64,000 nucleotides of DNA from Nonomuraea guangzhouensis (GTDB taxonomy: Bacteria > Actinomycetota > Actinomycetes > Streptosporangiales > Streptosporangiaceae): the NCBI RefSeq assembly GCF_019396345.1, contig NZ_JAHKRM010000001.1:434001-498000 (forward strand), read 5' to 3'. The notes beneath the pieces were generated by a model. It was not told the DNA's origin, searched no databases, and saw only the letters and a program-made list of their open reading frames with translations. Both the position numbers and the translations under genes were made by a program. Positions 1 to 10,900 of this stretch are shown piece after piece. Each line of letters starts with the position of its first letter. Position 1 is the stretch's first letter.

Positions 1-2
1 TG

Positions 3-440
3 TGGCTGCGCGCCGCCGCGCACTCCCGCGCCTACTACGGCGAGCAGCGGCACGACACCTTCCAGGACGGCTGGGTCCGCATGGGCGACCTCGGCTACCT
101 CGACGACGACGGCTACCTGTACCTCGTCGACCGGGAGAGCGACGTGATCAAGTCGGGCGCCTTCAAGGTGTCGACGATCCAGGTCGAGGCCGCGCTGCAC
201 GAGCATCCGGCCGTGTCCGAGGCGTCGGTGTTCGGCGTGCCGCACCCGGTCATGGGCATGGCGGTGGTGGCAGCCGTCGTGTCCCGCGAGCCGGTGACGC
301 TGGCCGGCGTACGGGCCTTCCTGGCCGAGCGGCTCGCCCAGCACGAACTGCCCACCCGGCTGCTGTGCGTGGACGCGCTGCCCAGGAACGCCGCCGGAAA
401 AGTGATCAAGCGAGAACTGCGCGGTATCGCAGAGGAGTGA
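3..440 (+). CDS. Acyl-activating (AMP-forming) enzyme, C-terminal part only
   Basis: The window opens inside this gene; about 145 codons are visible. They contain the hinge and C-terminal subdomain of the ANL adenylation superfamily: GDLGYLDDDGYLY, then DRESDVIKSGAFKV, then the catalytic-lysine end motif PRNAAGKVIKREL. The visible part resembles acyl-CoA/acyl-AMP ligases rather than amino-acid A domains embedded in an NRPS, since no carrier domain follows before the stop. The stop lies two bases before the start of the next gene, so the two are co-translated. Inference: it activates the acyl or unusual starter unit loaded onto the following C-PCP protein, which has no A domain of its own. The substrate cannot be read because the pocket lies outside the window. 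Confidence 0.85.
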   Translation, partial: WLRAAAHSRAYYGEQRHDTFQDGWVRMGDLGYLDDDGYLYLVDRESDVIKSGAFKVSTIQVEAALHEHPAVSEASVFGVPHPVMGMAVVAAVVSREPVTLAGVRAFLAERLAQHELPTRLLCVDALPRNAAGKVIKRELRGIAEE

Positions 441-442
441 GC

Positions 443-1921
443 ATGGTCCTGGCATCGCAGGCACAGCACGGGATGTGGGTCACCGAGGTGATGCACGGCA
501 CCGGCACGGCCTACCACATGCCGTTCGCCATGTGGTTCGACGGGCCGCTGGACCGGGAGGCGATGCTGGCGGCGTGCCGGGCGGTGCTCGCGCGGCACCC
601 GGTGCTGAGCCGCGCCTTCGAGGAGCGCGACGGCTCGCTGCACCTGGTGCCCGCCACGGTCGAGCCGCCGGTCGCGTTCGTCGTGGAGCCGGACGCGGAG
701 GCGCTGGTCGAGCGGGAGATCGCGCGGCCCTTCTCGCTGTCCGCCGGGCCGCTGGCCCGGTTCACGCTGGTGGAGGTCTCGGCGTCGCGGCACCTGCTGC
801 TGTTCGTGGCGCATCATCTCGTCTTCGACGGCATCTCGAAGGACCTGCTCGTACGGGATCTCGCCGCCGCCTACTCCGGGGCGCCCGCTCCGCCGCTGCC
901 CATGCCGTACGGGGCGGAGGAGAAGCCGTCGCCGGAGGCGGAGGCGTACTGGCGGGCGCGCTGGCACGAGGTGCCGCAGGTGGTGATCAACGGGGTGGCC
1001 AGGACGCCACGGCTGGCCGAGCTTGGCGAGACCGTGCTGCTCGATCTGACGAACGACATGCCGGATTTATCCGGTGTGACGAGATTCGAGGTCTTCCTCG
1101 CCGCGGTGCACGCACTTCTTCACCGGTACGGCAACGCCGACCCGTCCGTGGCGGTGGCCATGTCGACCAGGACCGCCGAGACCCGGGACCACATCGGTCT
1201 GTTCGCCACCGAGCTGCCCGTGTTCTCGTCCATGTCCGGGGGCTCCTTCCGGGAGCTGGCTCTGGGTCTCAGGAGCGAGCTACGCGAGCTGAACGCCTTC
1301 CGCGAGGTGCCCGTCGCCAGGGCGGTGGGCGGCATCAAGCCCCGGGTGGCGCTGGCGCCGGTGTCCATCAGCTTCCGGCGACGCGCGGCCGAACAGGTCT
1401 TTCCCGGGCTGGAGCTGTCGGTCGAGTGGAAGATGTCCAACCACATGGTCAGGAACGTCCTCCACCTTCAGGCGGTGGACGGCGACGACGGGCTGCGGCT
1501 GACGCTGCACTACAGCCCGGAGGTCATCCCCCGGCAGGACGTCGAGCTGGCCGGGGAGCACCTCAGGAAGGTGCTGCGGGCGGTCGCCGCTGACCCGGAC
1601 GTACGGGTCGCCGACCTGCCGCTCCCGGTCGCCGCCCAGGTCACCTCCGCCGCCCCGGTCGTGCCGGCTGCCGCGCCGGTGCCCGGCGAGGCCGAGGCGG
1701 AGCTGGTCGAGCAGGTGCGGCTGATCTGGATGGAGGTCCTGCGGATGGACCACATCGCGCCGGACGAGGACCTCTACGACCTCGGCGGGCATTCGCTGAC
1801 CATCACGCAGATCAGTGCGCGGATCAGGAAACGGCTCGGGGTGGAGGTGCCGTTCGACGTGTTCCTCGACGATCCGACGATCACCGGTGTGGCCGCGGCC
1901 ATCGGCGGGCTGCGGTCATGA
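443..1921 (+). CDS. NRPS protein, condensation domain + carrier protein (C-PCP)
   Basis: 492 residues. Residues ~1-420 are a condensation domain with the catalytic motif HHLVFDG near residue 124; a short Pro/Ala linker leads to a carrier domain whose phosphopantetheine motif is DLGGHSLT (Ser ~451). There is no adenylation domain, so the carrier must be charged in trans, most simply by the partial ligase just upstream. The start ATG was chosen because it sits three bases after the ligase stop and opens directly into the C domain. The stop overlaps the ATG of the next synthetase (ATGA). Role by family: it forms the first amide bond or passes a starter to the Gly module. The identity of its unit is unknown. 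Confidence 0.88.
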   Translation: MVLASQAQHGMWVTEVMHGTGTAYHMPFAMWFDGPLDREAMLAACRAVLARHPVLSRAFEERDGSLHLVPATVEPPVAFVVEPDAEALVEREIARPFSLSAGPLARFTLVEVSASRHLLLFVAHHLVFDGISKDLLVRDLAAAYSGAPAPPLPMPYGAEEKPSPEAEAYWRARWHEVPQVVINGVARTPRLAELGETVLLDLTNDMPDLSGVTRFEVFLAAVHALLHRYGNADPSVAVAMSTRTAETRDHIGLFATELPVFSSMSGGSFRELALGLRSELRELNAFREVPVARAVGGIKPRVALAPVSISFRRRAAEQVFPGLELSVEWKMSNHMVRNVLHLQAVDGDDGLRLTLHYSPEVIPRQDVELAGEHLRKVLRAVAADPDVRVADLPLPVAAQVTSAAPVVPAAAPVPGEAEAELVEQVRLIWMEVLRMDHIAPDEDLYDLGGHSLTITQISARIRKRLGVEVPFDVFLDDPTITGVAAAIGGLRS

Positions 1922-4900
1922 TCTCTCTGGGCCAGGAGCGGCTCTGGTTCCTGCAACGGCTCGATCCGCTGGACGCGGCCTATCGGGTGGCGGTGGTGCG
2001 GCGGTTGCGGGGGACGCTCGACGTCGAGGCGCTGACGGGGGCGTTCGGGGATGTGGTGGGGCGGCATGAGTCGTTGCGCACGAGGTTCCCCGACCAGGAC
2101 GGACTGCCGGTCGCGGTGATCGACCCGCCGGGGGCGGTGCCGGTGGAGCTCGTGGCCTTCGATCGGCCGGGACCGGACGGGCCGGCCGGCCCTGTACTCG
2201 ATGAGGTCATGCGGCTGCTCGAAGAGCGGGCCAACACGCCGTTCGACCTCGCCGCCGCCCCGCCCCTGCGGATCACGCTGGTCCGGCTGGCGGACGACGA
2301 TCACGTGCTGTGCGTGGTGCTGCACCACATCATCGGCGACGGCTGGTCCCTGAACGTGCTGATGGACGACCTGGCCGCCTTCTACCTCGCGCGCACGCGG
2401 GGCGTACCGGTCTCGCTACCCGAATTGCCCGTCCGCTACGCCGACTACGCCGACGAGCAGCGGGGCTCCGACGCCGACGTCGAGTACTGGACGGGCAGGC
2501 TCACCGGGGCGCGCCCGCTGGAACTGCCCACGGACCGGCCCCGTCCTGCCCAGCGGAGCAGCGCGGGCGACGAAGTGGGGTTCGACCTGTCGCCCGAGAT
2601 CGCCGGGGCGCTGTCCCGGCTGGCCAGGGCCGAGCGCTCGACGGTGTTCATGGTGCTGCTGGCCGCGTACCAGGTGCTGCTGGCCAGGCATGCCGGGCAG
2701 GACGACATCGTGGTCGGCTCCCCCACCGCCGGTCGCGACCGGCCGGAGCTGGAGCCGATGGTCGGGCTGTTCGCCTCCACGCTGGTGCTGCGGGGGGATC
2801 TGTCGGGGGATCCGCCGTTCGCCGAGCTGCTGCGCCGTACCCGCCGTACCGTGCTGGAGGCGATGGCGCATCGCGAGGTGCCGATCGAGCGGGTGCTGTC
2901 CGCGCTCGACATCGAGCGCGATCTGTCGCGGACGCCGCTGTTCCAGGCGATGCTGGCGCTGCACAACTCCGCGGTCGGGTACGCGGAGGCGGAGGCGTTC
3001 GCCGGGATGGAGAGCCTGCCGTTCGCCCATGGGGCGCCGCCGGCCATGGTGGACCTGCGGATGGACCTCTGGCCGTCCGGCGAGGGGTGGCACGGGGCGT
3101 TCTTCTACAGCACCGAGCTGTTCGACCGGGAGACGGTGACCCGGCTCGCGGCCCGCTTCCAGACGTTGCTCGCTTCCATCCTCGCCGCCCCCGAAGCTCG
3201 GCTGTCGGAGCTGGACCTGCTGCCCGCCGCCGAACGCGAGCTGCTCGACCGGACCTGGAACAGCACCACCCTTGACGTGCCGGCCGCGACCGTGGTGGAT
3301 CTGGTCATGCGGCAGGCCGGGTTGCGGCCGGACGCGGTCGCCGTCTCGTGCGGCGAGAACCACCTCACGTACGCGGCCCTCGCCGCCCAGGCGGAGCGGG
3401 TCGCGGGTGAGCTGCGGGCGCGGGGGGCCGGGCCCGGAGCCGTGGTGGCCGTCCGCCGGCGGCGGTCGGTGGAGCTGCCCGGAACTCTGCTCGGAGTGAT
3501 GCTGGCGGGCGCCGCCTATCTGCCGATCGACCCGGCGCTTCCGGCCGACCGGGTGGCGTACGTGCTGGCGGACTCGGGAGCCCGGTTCACCCTGGACGAC
3601 GACTCCCTGCCCGCTGCTGACGGCCCCGGGCCCGACGTCGGATCGGCCGCCTATGTGCTCTACACCTCGGGCTCCACCGGTCGCCCGAAGGGGGTGGCCG
3701 TGCCGCACTCGGCGCTGGTCAACCTGCTGGCCGGGATGGAGCAGCTGCTCGGTGCCCGGCCGGCGGACGTCTGGCTGGGCAGTACCTCGCTCTCCTTCGA
3801 CATCGCGGGGCTGGAGCTGTACCTGCCGCTGGTGACGGGTGGGCGGCTGGTGCTGGCCGATGACGAGACCGTGCGTGACGGTGCCGCGCTGGCCGGGCTG
3901 ATCTCCACCGCGGGCGTCACGCACGTGCAGGCCACCCCGTCGGGCTGGAACATGCTGCTCTCCGCCGGACTCGACGCCTCCGGGCTGGTGGCGCTGGCGG
4001 GCGGCGAGGCGCTGCCGCTCACGCTGGCCAGGCGGCTGCGGCGGCGGGTGGCGCGGCTGTTCAACATGTACGGGCCGACGGAGACGACGATCTGGTCCAC
4101 CGCCTGGGAGGTCCCCGCCGAACCCGGCCGGGTGAGCATCGGGCGGCCGATCGCCAACACCCACGTCCACGTGCTCGACGGCTTCGGCGCGCCGGTGCCG
4201 ATCGGCGTGCCCGGTGAGCTGGCGATCGGCGGGGCCGGGCTCGCGCTCGGCTACCTGGGCAATCCGGAACTGACCGCCGAGCGCTTCGCGAACGGCCGCT
4301 ACCGGACCGGCGACCGGGTCAGGTGGCTGCGCGACGGCACCCTGGAGTTCCTCGGCCGGGGCGACGGCCAGGTGAAGCTGCGCGGGCACCGGGTCGAGCT
4401 GGGCGAGATCGAGACCGTGCTGGAGTCGCATCCGGACGTACGGCAGGCGGCCGTCGTCGTCCGCGGCGACGAACTGGTCGCTTACGTGGTGACCGCGCCG
4501 CCGGATCTGCTCGAGCACGCGGCCAGGTGGTTGCCTGGCTACATGGTGCCCGGGGTCGTGGTGGCGCTGGACGCGTTGCCGATGACGGCCAACGGCAAAG
4601 TCGATCGGCTGGCGCTGCCCGAGCCGGAGGGACCCGTGGCGGGACGGGGTGGCAAGCCGCGTACCGCCAGGGAGCGGCAGGTGGCCAGGATCTTCGGCGA
4701 CGTGCTCAGAATCGGCGACCTCGGCGCGGACGACGACTTCTTCGCCCTGGGCGGGCACTCGCTGCTGGCCACGCAGGTGATCGCCAGGCTGGAGGCGGCG
4801 GGGACGACGGTGCCGTTGCGGACGCTGTTCGGGCAGCCGACGGTGGCCGGGTTCGCGGCGACGCTGGAGGACCTGCCCGACGAACCGGGCCGCCCGCTCG

Positions 4901-7900
4901 CACCGCGCCCGCCCGGCACGCTGCCGCCGCTTTCGGCCGCCCAGGAGCGGCTGTGGTTCCTGCATCGGCTGGATCCCGACGACGCCTCGTACAACATGTA
5001 CATCGTGCGCAGGCTCCGCGGCCCCCTCGACCCCGAGGCGCTGGGGCGGGCGCTGACCGCGCTGCTCGCCAGGCACGAGTCGCTGCGCACGCGCTTTCCC
5101 GAAGTGGACGGGCGGCCGGTCGCCGTCGTCGAGCGCGCCACGCCCGCGGCCGTCGAGCGGCTCGACGCGCGGGACGAGGCGGAGGCCCGCGCGCTGGTGG
5201 CCGCCCGCACCAATGCCCCACCTGATCTCGGTACGGCGCCGCCGCTGCGGATCACGCTGATCCGGCTGGGCGAGGACGACCATGTGCTGTGTGTGGTGCT
5301 GCACCACATCATCGCCGACGGATGGTCGATCACCGTCCTGCTGAACGACCTCGCCGCGCTGTACGCCGAGTCGGAGGGCTTGGCGCCGCTGGCCGTACAG
5401 CATGGGGATGTCGCGCGCTGGCAGCGGGAGCAGGACGGGAGCGCGGCGCTGGAGTACTGGCGGGAGCGGCTGGCCGACCCGCCCACGCTCGCGCTGCGCA
5501 CCGACCGGCCGCACACGCCGGGACCCACGCGGGGTGACTTCCATCTGCTGGACATCCCCGACGATCTGGCCAGGGCGCTGGACGCGACGGCGCGGAGGCA
5601 GCGCAGCACGTTGTTCATGGTGCTGCTGGCGGCGTATCAGGTGCTGCTGACTCGGCACACCGGGCAGACAGACATCCTGGTCGGCTCGCCCACCGCCGGG
5701 CGGGGCCGGGTGGAGCTGGAGCCGATCGTCGGGTATCTCAGCACCACGCTGGTGCTGCGCGGCGACCTGTCCGGGGATCCGACGCTGGACGAGCTGCTGG
5801 CCAGGACGCGGCGGACGGTGCTGGACGCGATGGCGTATCAGGACGTGCCGTTCGAGCGGCTGCTGGCGGATCTGGATGTCGAGCGGGACATCAGTAGGAA
5901 GCCGATGTTCCAGACGATGTTCACATTGAACAGCCAGACGGCCGACGGGGAGCAGGATCGGCTCGCCGACGATCTGGAGATGTCGTACTTCGATGATGGG
6001 TATCGGCAGGCCAAGTTCGACCTGGTGGTGGAGGCTTGGCGGGCGCCGGGGCGGTTGCGGATGGCGTTCGGGTATGACGCGGGGCTGTTCGACGCGGAGA
6101 CGGTGGCGGGGCTGGCGGAACGGTTCGCGGTGCTGTTACGCGGGATCGCCGACCCGGACAACCGGCACGCCCGCCTGTCCGCCCTGCCGATGCTCACCAC
6201 CGCCGACACCGCGCTGATCACCTCGGCGAGTGGCGACGGAAGCACCGAGTCGGCCATCGGCGTGCCGGAGATGATCGCGGAGGCCGTCGCCGCCCATCCC
6301 GGTGCGACGGCCGTGATCTGCGGGTCCGAGAGCGTGACCTACGGCGAGCTGGCCGAGCGGGTGTCCCGGCTGGCCGCCGAGCTGGACGGGCGCGGCGCGG
6401 GCCCCGGCGACATAGTCGGCCTCCACCTCGGCCGGTCGATCGACGCGGTGGTGGCGATGCTGGCGATCTGGCGCACCGGAGCCGCGTACCTGCCGCTCGA
6501 CCCCGCCTACCCCGCCGCCCGCCGGCAGCACATGATCACCGCGAGCGGCGCCCGCCTGATCGTCTCCGACAGCCTGACCACCGCGGACAGCCCGCGCACC
6601 GGGGACCCCGGCCTCGCCTATGTCATCTACACCTCCGGCTCCACCGGCATCCCCAAGGGGGTGGCGGTCGAGCACGCCGGCCTGGCCGCCCGGGTCAGGT
6701 GGATGCGCCACGAGTACGGCCTGCGGCCCGGCGACCGGGTCGTCCAGCTCGCCTCCCTCAGCTTCGACACCCACGCCGAGGAGCTCTACCCCGCCCTGAC
6801 CACCGGCGCCACGGTCGTGCTGGTGCCCGACGGCGGCGCCACCCTGCCCGACCTGCTCGCCGAACGTCCCGACATCACCGTGCTCGACCTCCCGACGGCG
6901 TACTTCCACCACCTCGTGGACCTGATCGACGAGATCGCCTGGCCGCCGGCCCTCCGCCTGGTCGTCATCGGCGGCGAACAGGTCCACGCCGCCTCCCTGA
7001 CCCGCTGGCGGCGACGGTTCGGGGATCGGGTACGCCTGGTCAACACGTACGGCCCCACCGAGACCACGATCGTCGCCACCGCCGCCGACCTGACAGGCGA
7101 CCCGGACCCGCACCCGCCCATCGGCCGCCCCATCCACGCCACCACGGTCCGCGTGCTCGACCCCTACGGCGCGCCCACGCCGCCCGGCGCCCCCGGCGAG
7201 CTGTACATCGGCGGCCCCGGCGTCGCCCGCGGCTACCTCGGCCAGCAGGAGCTGACGGCGCGGCGCTTCGTCCGGCTGCCCGACGGCGGCCGGTACTTCC
7301 GTACCGGCGACCGGGTGCGGCTGCGTCCCGACGGGCTGCTGGAGTTCCTCGGGCGCCTCGACGAGCAGGTCAAGGTGCGGGGCTTCCGCATCGAGCCGGG
7401 CGAGGTCGAGCACTGCCTGCTCACGCATCCGGATGTGCGGCAGGCCGCGGTGGTCGCCAGGGACGGCGAGCTGGTCGCCTATGTCGTGGGCGAGGCGGCC
7501 GAGCTGGCCGAACACGTGGCCGGGCGGCTCCCGCCGTATCTGGTGCCCACTCATTGGGTGGTGCTCGACGCGCTGCCGCTGACCGCGAACGGCAAGCTCG
7601 ACCGCAGCGCGCTGCCGGAGCCTGGCCGCGCGGCGGGGACGGACGCCACGCCGCCGCGTTCGGACGCGGAGGAGTTGGTCGCCGACGTCTGGGCCGAGGT
7701 GCTCGGCGCGGACAAGGTCGGCGCGTTCGACGACTTCTTCGCGCTCGGCGGGCACTCGCTGCTGGCCATCAGGGTGGCGGCCCGGCTGCGGGCGATCGCG
7801 GGGGTGGATCTGCCGATCCGTACGCTGTTCGCCCGCCGTACCGTCGCCGAGCTGGCGCGCGCCGTCGAGGAGGCGCTGGTGGCGGAGGTGGCCGGGCTGT

Positions 7901-7947
7901 CCGACGAACAGGTGTTGAGCATGCTGGACCCGGAGGGCACGTCGTGA
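1918..7947 (+). CDS. Two-module NRPS, C-A-PCP-C-A-PCP
   Basis: 2009 residues. First C domain HHIIGDGWS (~136); first A domain with YTSGSTGRPKG (~580) and GPTETT (~718); PCP LGGHSLL (~945); second C domain HHIIADGWS (~1128); second A domain YTSGSTGIPKG (~1568); PCP LGGHSLL (~1943). Aligning to GrsA by eye, the first A pocket reads D-I-L-Q-L-G-M-I-W, one change from the glycine code. The second reads D-T-E-D-V-G-T-I-V, with acidic residues at positions 239 and 278 as in domains for basic side chains (Lys/Orn/beta-Lys type). No epimerisation or methylation domain is present. Both ends overlap neighbouring genes by four bases, so the assembly line is one operon. Confidence 0.93.
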   Translation: MISLGQERLWFLQRLDPLDAAYRVAVVRRLRGTLDVEALTGAFGDVVGRHESLRTRFPDQDGLPVAVIDPPGAVPVELVAFDRPGPDGPAGPVLDEVMRLLEERANTPFDLAAAPPLRITLVRLADDDHVLCVVLHHIIGDGWSLNVLMDDLAAFYLARTRGVPVSLPELPVRYADYADEQRGSDADVEYWTGRLTGARPLELPTDRPRPAQRSSAGDEVGFDLSPEIAGALSRLARAERSTVFMVLLAAYQVLLARHAGQDDIVVGSPTAGRDRPELEPMVGLFASTLVLRGDLSGDPPFAELLRRTRRTVLEAMAHREVPIERVLSALDIERDLSRTPLFQAMLALHNSAVGYAEAEAFAGMESLPFAHGAPPAMVDLRMDLWPSGEGWHGAFFYSTELFDRETVTRLAARFQTLLASILAAPEARLSELDLLPAAERELLDRTWNSTTLDVPAATVVDLVMRQAGLRPDAVAVSCGENHLTYAALAAQAERVAGELRARGAGPGAVVAVRRRRSVELPGTLLGVMLAGAAYLPIDPALPADRVAYVLADSGARFTLDDDSLPAADGPGPDVGSAAYVLYTSGSTGRPKGVAVPHSALVNLLAGMEQLLGARPADVWLGSTSLSFDIAGLELYLPLVTGGRLVLADDETVRDGAALAGLISTAGVTHVQATPSGWNMLLSAGLDASGLVALAGGEALPLTLARRLRRRVARLFNMYGPTETTIWSTAWEVPAEPGRVSIGRPIANTHVHVLDGFGAPVPIGVPGELAIGGAGLALGYLGNPELTAERFANGRYRTGDRVRWLRDGTLEFLGRGDGQVKLRGHRVELGEIETVLESHPDVRQAAVVVRGDELVAYVVTAPPDLLEHAARWLPGYMVPGVVVALDALPMTANGKVDRLALPEPEGPVAGRGGKPRTARERQVARIFGDVLRIGDLGADDDFFALGGHSLLATQVIARLEAAGTTVPLRTLFGQPTVAGFAATLEDLPDEPGRPLAPRPPGTLPPLSAAQERLWFLHRLDPDDASYNMYIVRRLRGPLDPEALGRALTALLARHESLRTRFPEVDGRPVAVVERATPAAVERLDARDEAEARALVAARTNAPPDLGTAPPLRITLIRLGEDDHVLCVVLHHIIADGWSITVLLNDLAALYAESEGLAPLAVQHGDVARWQREQDGSAALEYWRERLADPPTLALRTDRPHTPGPTRGDFHLLDIPDDLARALDATARRQRSTLFMVLLAAYQVLLTRHTGQTDILVGSPTAGRGRVELEPIVGYLSTTLVLRGDLSGDPTLDELLARTRRTVLDAMAYQDVPFERLLADLDVERDISRKPMFQTMFTLNSQTADGEQDRLADDLEMSYFDDGYRQAKFDLVVEAWRAPGRLRMAFGYDAGLFDAETVAGLAERFAVLLRGIADPDNRHARLSALPMLTTADTALITSASGDGSTESAIGVPEMIAEAVAAHPGATAVICGSESVTYGELAERVSRLAAELDGRGAGPGDIVGLHLGRSIDAVVAMLAIWRTGAAYLPLDPAYPAARRQHMITASGARLIVSDSLTTADSPRTGDPGLAYVIYTSGSTGIPKGVAVEHAGLAARVRWMRHEYGLRPGDRVVQLASLSFDTHAEELYPALTTGATVVLVPDGGATLPDLLAERPDITVLDLPTAYFHHLVDLIDEIAWPPALRLVVIGGEQVHAASLTRWRRRFGDRVRLVNTYGPTETTIVATAADLTGDPDPHPPIGRPIHATTVRVLDPYGAPTPPGAPGELYIGGPGVARGYLGQQELTARRFVRLPDGGRYFRTGDRVRLRPDGLLEFLGRLDEQVKVRGFRIEPGEVEHCLLTHPDVRQAAVVARDGELVAYVVGEAAELAEHVAGRLPPYLVPTHWVVLDALPLTANGKLDRSALPEPGRAAGTDATPPRSDAEELVADVWAEVLGADKVGAFDDFFALGGHSLLAIRVAARLRAIAGVDLPIRTLFARRTVAELARAVEEALVAEVAGLSDEQVLSMLDPEGTS

Positions 7948-10900
7948 CCGAGCTGACCGAGGCCCAGCGGGCGCTGCTGACCCAGCGGTTGCGGCGGCGC
8001 AAGAGCGTGCCGACGATTCCGGCACTGCCGGACGGTCAGGCGCCGCCGCTGTCCTATGCGCAGGAGCGGCTGTGGTTCATGGAGCAGTACGCCCCGGGGA
8101 ACCCCGCGCACACCATCCCGTTCGTCCTGCGGCTGCGCGGCCCGCTCTCCGCTTCCCTGCTGGGCGACGTGCTGGACCAGGTGGCCGCACGGCACCAGCC
8201 GTTACGGACCCGGTTCCCGGTCGGCGACGACGGGCAGCCCACGGTGACGGTCTCGGCCGACGTCACGGTCCCGCTCAGTTTGTTCTCCGCCGGCACCGAC
8301 GCCGAGGCGCGGGCCCTGGTCGACGGCTTCCTCGCCAAGCCGTTCGACCTGGTGGCCGGGCTGGTGATCAGAGCCCTGCTGGTACGGCTGGCGGCCGACG
8401 ACCACGTGCTGGCCATCGCCGTGCACCACATAGCGGCCGACGGCTGGTCCGCGAACGTCCTGCTCCGCGAGATCCTGACCTGCTACGACCGCGATCCCCT
8501 GCCCGACCTTCCCGTCACCTACGGCGACTTCGCCGCCTGGCAGCGGGAGCGGCCCGGCGGCGCTGACGACGTGGCCTACTGGCGGGAGCGGCTGGCCGGG
8601 CTGCCGCCGCTGGAGCTGCCCACGGATTTCCCCCGGCCGCCTGAGCTGACCTACCGCGGCGCCGCCCACCATTTCGCCATCGACGCCGAACTGGTGGCGC
8701 GGCTGGAGCGGCTCGGGCGGGAGCATGGCGCCACGCCGTACATGGTGCTGCTGGCGGCGTTCGCGGCGCTGCTCGGCCGGTACGCCGGGCAGGAGGACGT
8801 GGCGGTCGGCTCGCCGGTGGCCGGGCGGTCGCTGCCGGAGCTGGACGGGCTGGTCGGGTGCTTCATCAACATGCTCACCATGCGGGCGGATCTGTCGGGC
8901 GATCCGTCGTTCCTGGGGTTGCTGCACCGGGTGCGGGACCTGACCATGGACGCGTACGCGCACCAGGAGCTGCCGTTCGAGCGGCTGGTGTCGGAGCTGA
9001 ACGTGCCGCGGGAGGTGTCGCGGTCGCCGCTGTTCCAGGTCCTGTTCGCGATGCAGAACTACGGCGGCGAACCGCCCTCCGGTGGGCTGACCGTGGAGGG
9101 GTTCTCGCCGGGGGTGTGGGCCGCCCGGTTCGATCTGGAGTTGTACACCGGTGGCGATGGTTCATTCCTGTTTGTCTACAACGTCGCGTTGTTCGCCCCT
9201 GAGCGGATCACCCGTATGGCCGGGCATCTCACCGCCCTGCTTGAGGGGATCGCGGCTGATCCATCCGCCCCCTTGTCCACGATCGAGCTGCTCACCGCTC
9301 CCGAACGGGCGGAGCGAGAGCGGTGGAACGACACCGGGCTCGATCTCGGCGAACCCGGCCTGTTGCACCGCCCGTTCGAGGAGCGGGTGCCGTACTCACC
9401 CGAGGCCGTCGCGGTCGCCCACCCCGGCGGCGCGATCACGTACGCGGAGCTGGAGCGGCGGGCCGCGCTGCTGGCCGCCGAGCTGACGTCGGCGGGCGTG
9501 AGGCGCGGAGAGCTGGTCGCGGTCGTGATGGAGCGGGGGTGGGAGCAGGTCGTCGCGGTGCTGGCCATCAACAAGGCCGGAGCGGCCTACCTGCCGATCG
9601 ACGCGGACCTGCCGGAGCAGCGGCGCTTCGAGCTGATCGCCCGCGGTGAGTGCCGGGTCGCGGTGACCCAGCCGTGGCTGGACCTGACCTGGCCCGCCGA
9701 CCTGACCCGCCTTTCGGTGACTCCCTCTGCCAGCTCTCTGACGCCCCCTGACTGCCCGGCCGCGCCGGACGACCTCGCGTACGTGATCTTCACTTCGGGC
9801 TCGACGGGCGCCCCGAAGGGCGTGATGATCGAGCACCAGGCCGCCCTGAACACCGTCCGCGACCTCAACCACCGCTTCCACGTCGGCCCGCACGACCGGA
9901 TCCTCGCCCTGTCGGCCCTCAGCTTCGACCTCTCCGTGTACGACGTCTACGGCGCCCTGGCCACCGGCGCCACCCTCGTCATGGGCGAACCGTCGGCCGA
10001 CAAGGACCCCGCCGCCTGGGCCCGCCTGGTCACCGAGCACCGCGTCACCATCTGGAACTCCGTCCCCGCCCTCATGGAGCTCCTGGTCGACCACGCCGAA
10101 CACGAAGGCACCGACCTGAGCTCGCTGCGCCTGGTGCTGATGTCCGGCGACTGGATCCCGCTGACCCTCCCCGACCGGATCCGCGCCCTGGCCCCCGAGG
10201 CCGAGATCTTCAGCCTGGGCGGCGCCACCGAAGGCTCCATCTGGTCCATCTTCCACCCGATCGGCGAGGTGGAGCCGGGCTGGTCGTCGATCCCGTACGG
10301 CCGTCCGCTGGCCAACCAGTCCTTCCACATCCTGGACCGCGGCCTGTGCGACGTGCCCATCGGCGTGCCCGGCGACCTGTACATCGGCGGCGTGGGCGTG
10401 GCCACCGGCTACTGGCGCGACCCGGACCGGACCGCCGCCGCCTTCATCGTCCACCCCCGCTCCGGCGAACGCCTCTACCGGACGGGGGATCTGGGCCGCT
10501 ACGCCCCGGACGGCACGATCGAGTTCCTCGGCCGCGCCGACGCGCAGGTGAAGATCCGCGGCTACCGCATCGAACTGGGCGAGATCGAAACCCACCTCTC
10601 CCGCCACCCGGACGTGACCGAGTGCGTGGTCACCACCCATGGCTCGGGCACCCAGGCCCAGCTGGTGGCGTACGTGGTAGGCCAGGTGGATCCGGTACAC
10701 CTGCGCGGCCATCTCGCCGAGACCCTGCCGGCGTACATGATCCCCACCCGCTTCGTCCCGCTCCCCCACCTGCCCCTGACCGCCAACGGCAAGGTGGACC
10801 GGCGCCGCCTCCCCGCCCCGACATCACCTGCGGAGGGTTCCGTTGACCGCATCCCGCCGACCACGGAGGCGGAGCGCCTGGTCGCCGCGGTCTGGGCCGA

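Noticed and set aside
2416..5658. Very long minus-strand open frame opposite the NRPS (also 10962-12962, 6136-8025 and 59812-61947)
   Set aside because: Composition is Arg/Pro/Gly/His rich with no domain. High-GC coding DNA leaves stop-free frames on the opposite strand; the plus-strand genes have complete domain sets.
8400..8460. Possible heterocyclisation domain before the Cys-specific A domain
   Set aside because: The motif is HHIAADGWS, a normal condensation motif, not DxxxxD; thiazoline formation is therefore not predicted.
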